Assembly (NCBI GenBank): GCA_964549785.1
Contig: CAZJXA010000195.1
Location: 1 to 6,273 of the forward strand
DNA length: 6,273 bases
Direction of reading: 5' to 3'
Source of the DNA: JBEIUO01 sp964549785
GTDB taxonomy: Bacteria > Planctomycetota > Phycisphaerae > Phycisphaerales > UBA1924
The stretch's first letter is position 1. The number at the start of each line of letters is the position of its first letter. Position numbers and translations under genes: made by a program. Below the pieces are notes generated by a model that saw only the letters and a list, made by a program, of their open reading frames with translations, was not told the DNA's origin and searched no databases. Positions 5,909 to 6,273 of the stretch are shown one piece after another.

Positions 5909-5937
5909 GTCCGACGTCGCTCATCTTTCGATAGCCC

Positions 5938-5954
5938 CGCCGAAACGGTCGGCG
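5938..5954 (+). repeat. Perfect 6-bp hairpin in the sigma-factor leader
   Basis: CGCCGA (5938-5943) and TCGGCG (5949-5954) form a perfect stem around a 5-nt loop (AACGG). The stem ends where the GAAGGAAGAAG Shine-Dalgarno-like stretch begins (5954), so the folded RNA would place a stem next to the ribosome site. It could affect translation, stabilise the leader, or bind a protein on DNA. Confidence 0.4.
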
Positions 5955-5959
5955 AAGGA
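5955..5959 (+). promoter_or_regulatory. Shine-Dalgarno-like sequence for the sigma factor gene
   Basis: AAGGA within GAAGGAAGAAG lies 10 nt before the ATG at 5970, a slightly long but usable spacing. It is the clearest ribosome-binding site in the window and supports the choice of that start. Confidence 0.5.
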
Positions 5960-5969
5960 AGAAGTTACT

Positions 5970-6273
5970 ATGGCCAGTGAACCCCCGAATTCGGCACCGA
6001 CCCCGACGCCCGCAGCGCCCCCACCCCAATCGACCGCGTCGAGCAAGCCCGCACTGCCAACGGACGGTGAACTCCTTGCGAAGGCAACCGGCGGGGACCA
6101 GCCAGCGGTAATCGAGCTGCTGCGGCGTCACGGGCCGACGGTGCGTTCGCGGATCGCATCGAAGATCTCTCCGCTATGGCAGTCGATGGTCGATCCCGAC
6201 GATGTGCTTCAAGTGACTTATGTGGAAGCGGTGATGGACATCGGGCGCTTCCAACCCCGACATGAAGGTTCGT
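5970..6273 (+). CDS. ECF-type sigma-70 factor, 3'-truncated by window edge
   Basis: The frame is open from the ATG at 5970 to the right edge; 101 residues are visible. The first 30 are low-complexity Pro/Ala/Thr/Ser (MASEPPNSAPTPTPAAPPP), probably disordered. From about residue 31 the sequence resembles region 2 of extracytoplasmic-function sigma factors: DGELLAKATGGDQPAVIELLRRHGP (region 2.1-like), then DPDDVLQVTYVEAVMDIGRF (about 75-94), the core-polymerase-binding and -10-recognition part, typical of planctomycete ECF factors (DPDDVLQ-T-xxA). Region 4 would lie beyond the window. The product should direct RNA polymerase to an unknown regulon; no anti-sigma factor is visible. The gene lies 88 bp after the zinc-ribbon gene and has its own leader with a hairpin and Shine-Dalgarno-like site. 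The family call is confident, the subgroup is not assigned. Confidence 0.87.
   Translation, partial: MASEPPNSAPTPTPAAPPPQSTASSKPALPTDGELLAKATGGDQPAVIELLRRHGPTVRSRIASKISPLWQSMVDPDDVLQVTYVEAVMDIGRFQPRHEGS

Overview
The window is about 6.3 kb of GC-rich, gene-dense chromosome with mostly ordinary housekeeping content. The likely source is a planctomycete-type bacterium, perhaps of the Phycisphaerae. I infer this from the combination of a MotB with an atypical His/Gly-rich N-terminus, a LolC/E-LolD pair with only one permease gene, a Pro-rich ECF-type sigma factor, a short MerR-like HTH protein of a kind I associate with that phylum, and the scarcity of Shine-Dalgarno sequences. No rRNA or marker gene is present to confirm it. 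I see no mobile element, CRISPR array, tRNA or recognisable phage gene.

Layout from left to right: (1) the 3' part of a motB-like flagellar stator gene on the plus strand, running in from the left edge; (2) convergent to it, a minus-strand yajQ (UPF0234) gene; (3) a 240-bp divergent intergenic region with a weak nested hairpin, followed by a small plus-strand gene for a MerR-like helix-turn-helix protein; (4) convergent to that, a minus-strand cluster of three closely spaced genes, transcribed in the order M19 dipeptidase, LolC/E-type permease, LolD-type ATPase; (5) a 46-bp divergent region, then a plus-strand gene for a protein with two TFIIB-type zinc ribbons; (6) a leader with two small hairpins and a Shine-Dalgarno-like sequence, then the 5' part of an ECF-type sigma-70 factor gene cut by the right edge.

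The ATPase and permease together form an ABC machine of the lipoprotein-releasing (LolCDE-like) kind in the inner membrane. One permease gene next to one ATPase gene suggests a homodimeric permease. The co-oriented dipeptidase lies directly upstream and is probably in the same transcript, but its functional link is unknown. The other genes look like independent units.

The most unusual signal is regulatory. Four starts (yajQ, the HTH gene, the M19 gene and the zinc-ribbon gene) lack a Shine-Dalgarno and have a TANNNT -10-like hexamer only 6 to 10 nt upstream of the ATG, as expected for leaderless or nearly leaderless mRNAs. The sigma factor gene instead has a structured leader with a Shine-Dalgarno-like sequence. 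I found no convincing undescribed multi-gene system.
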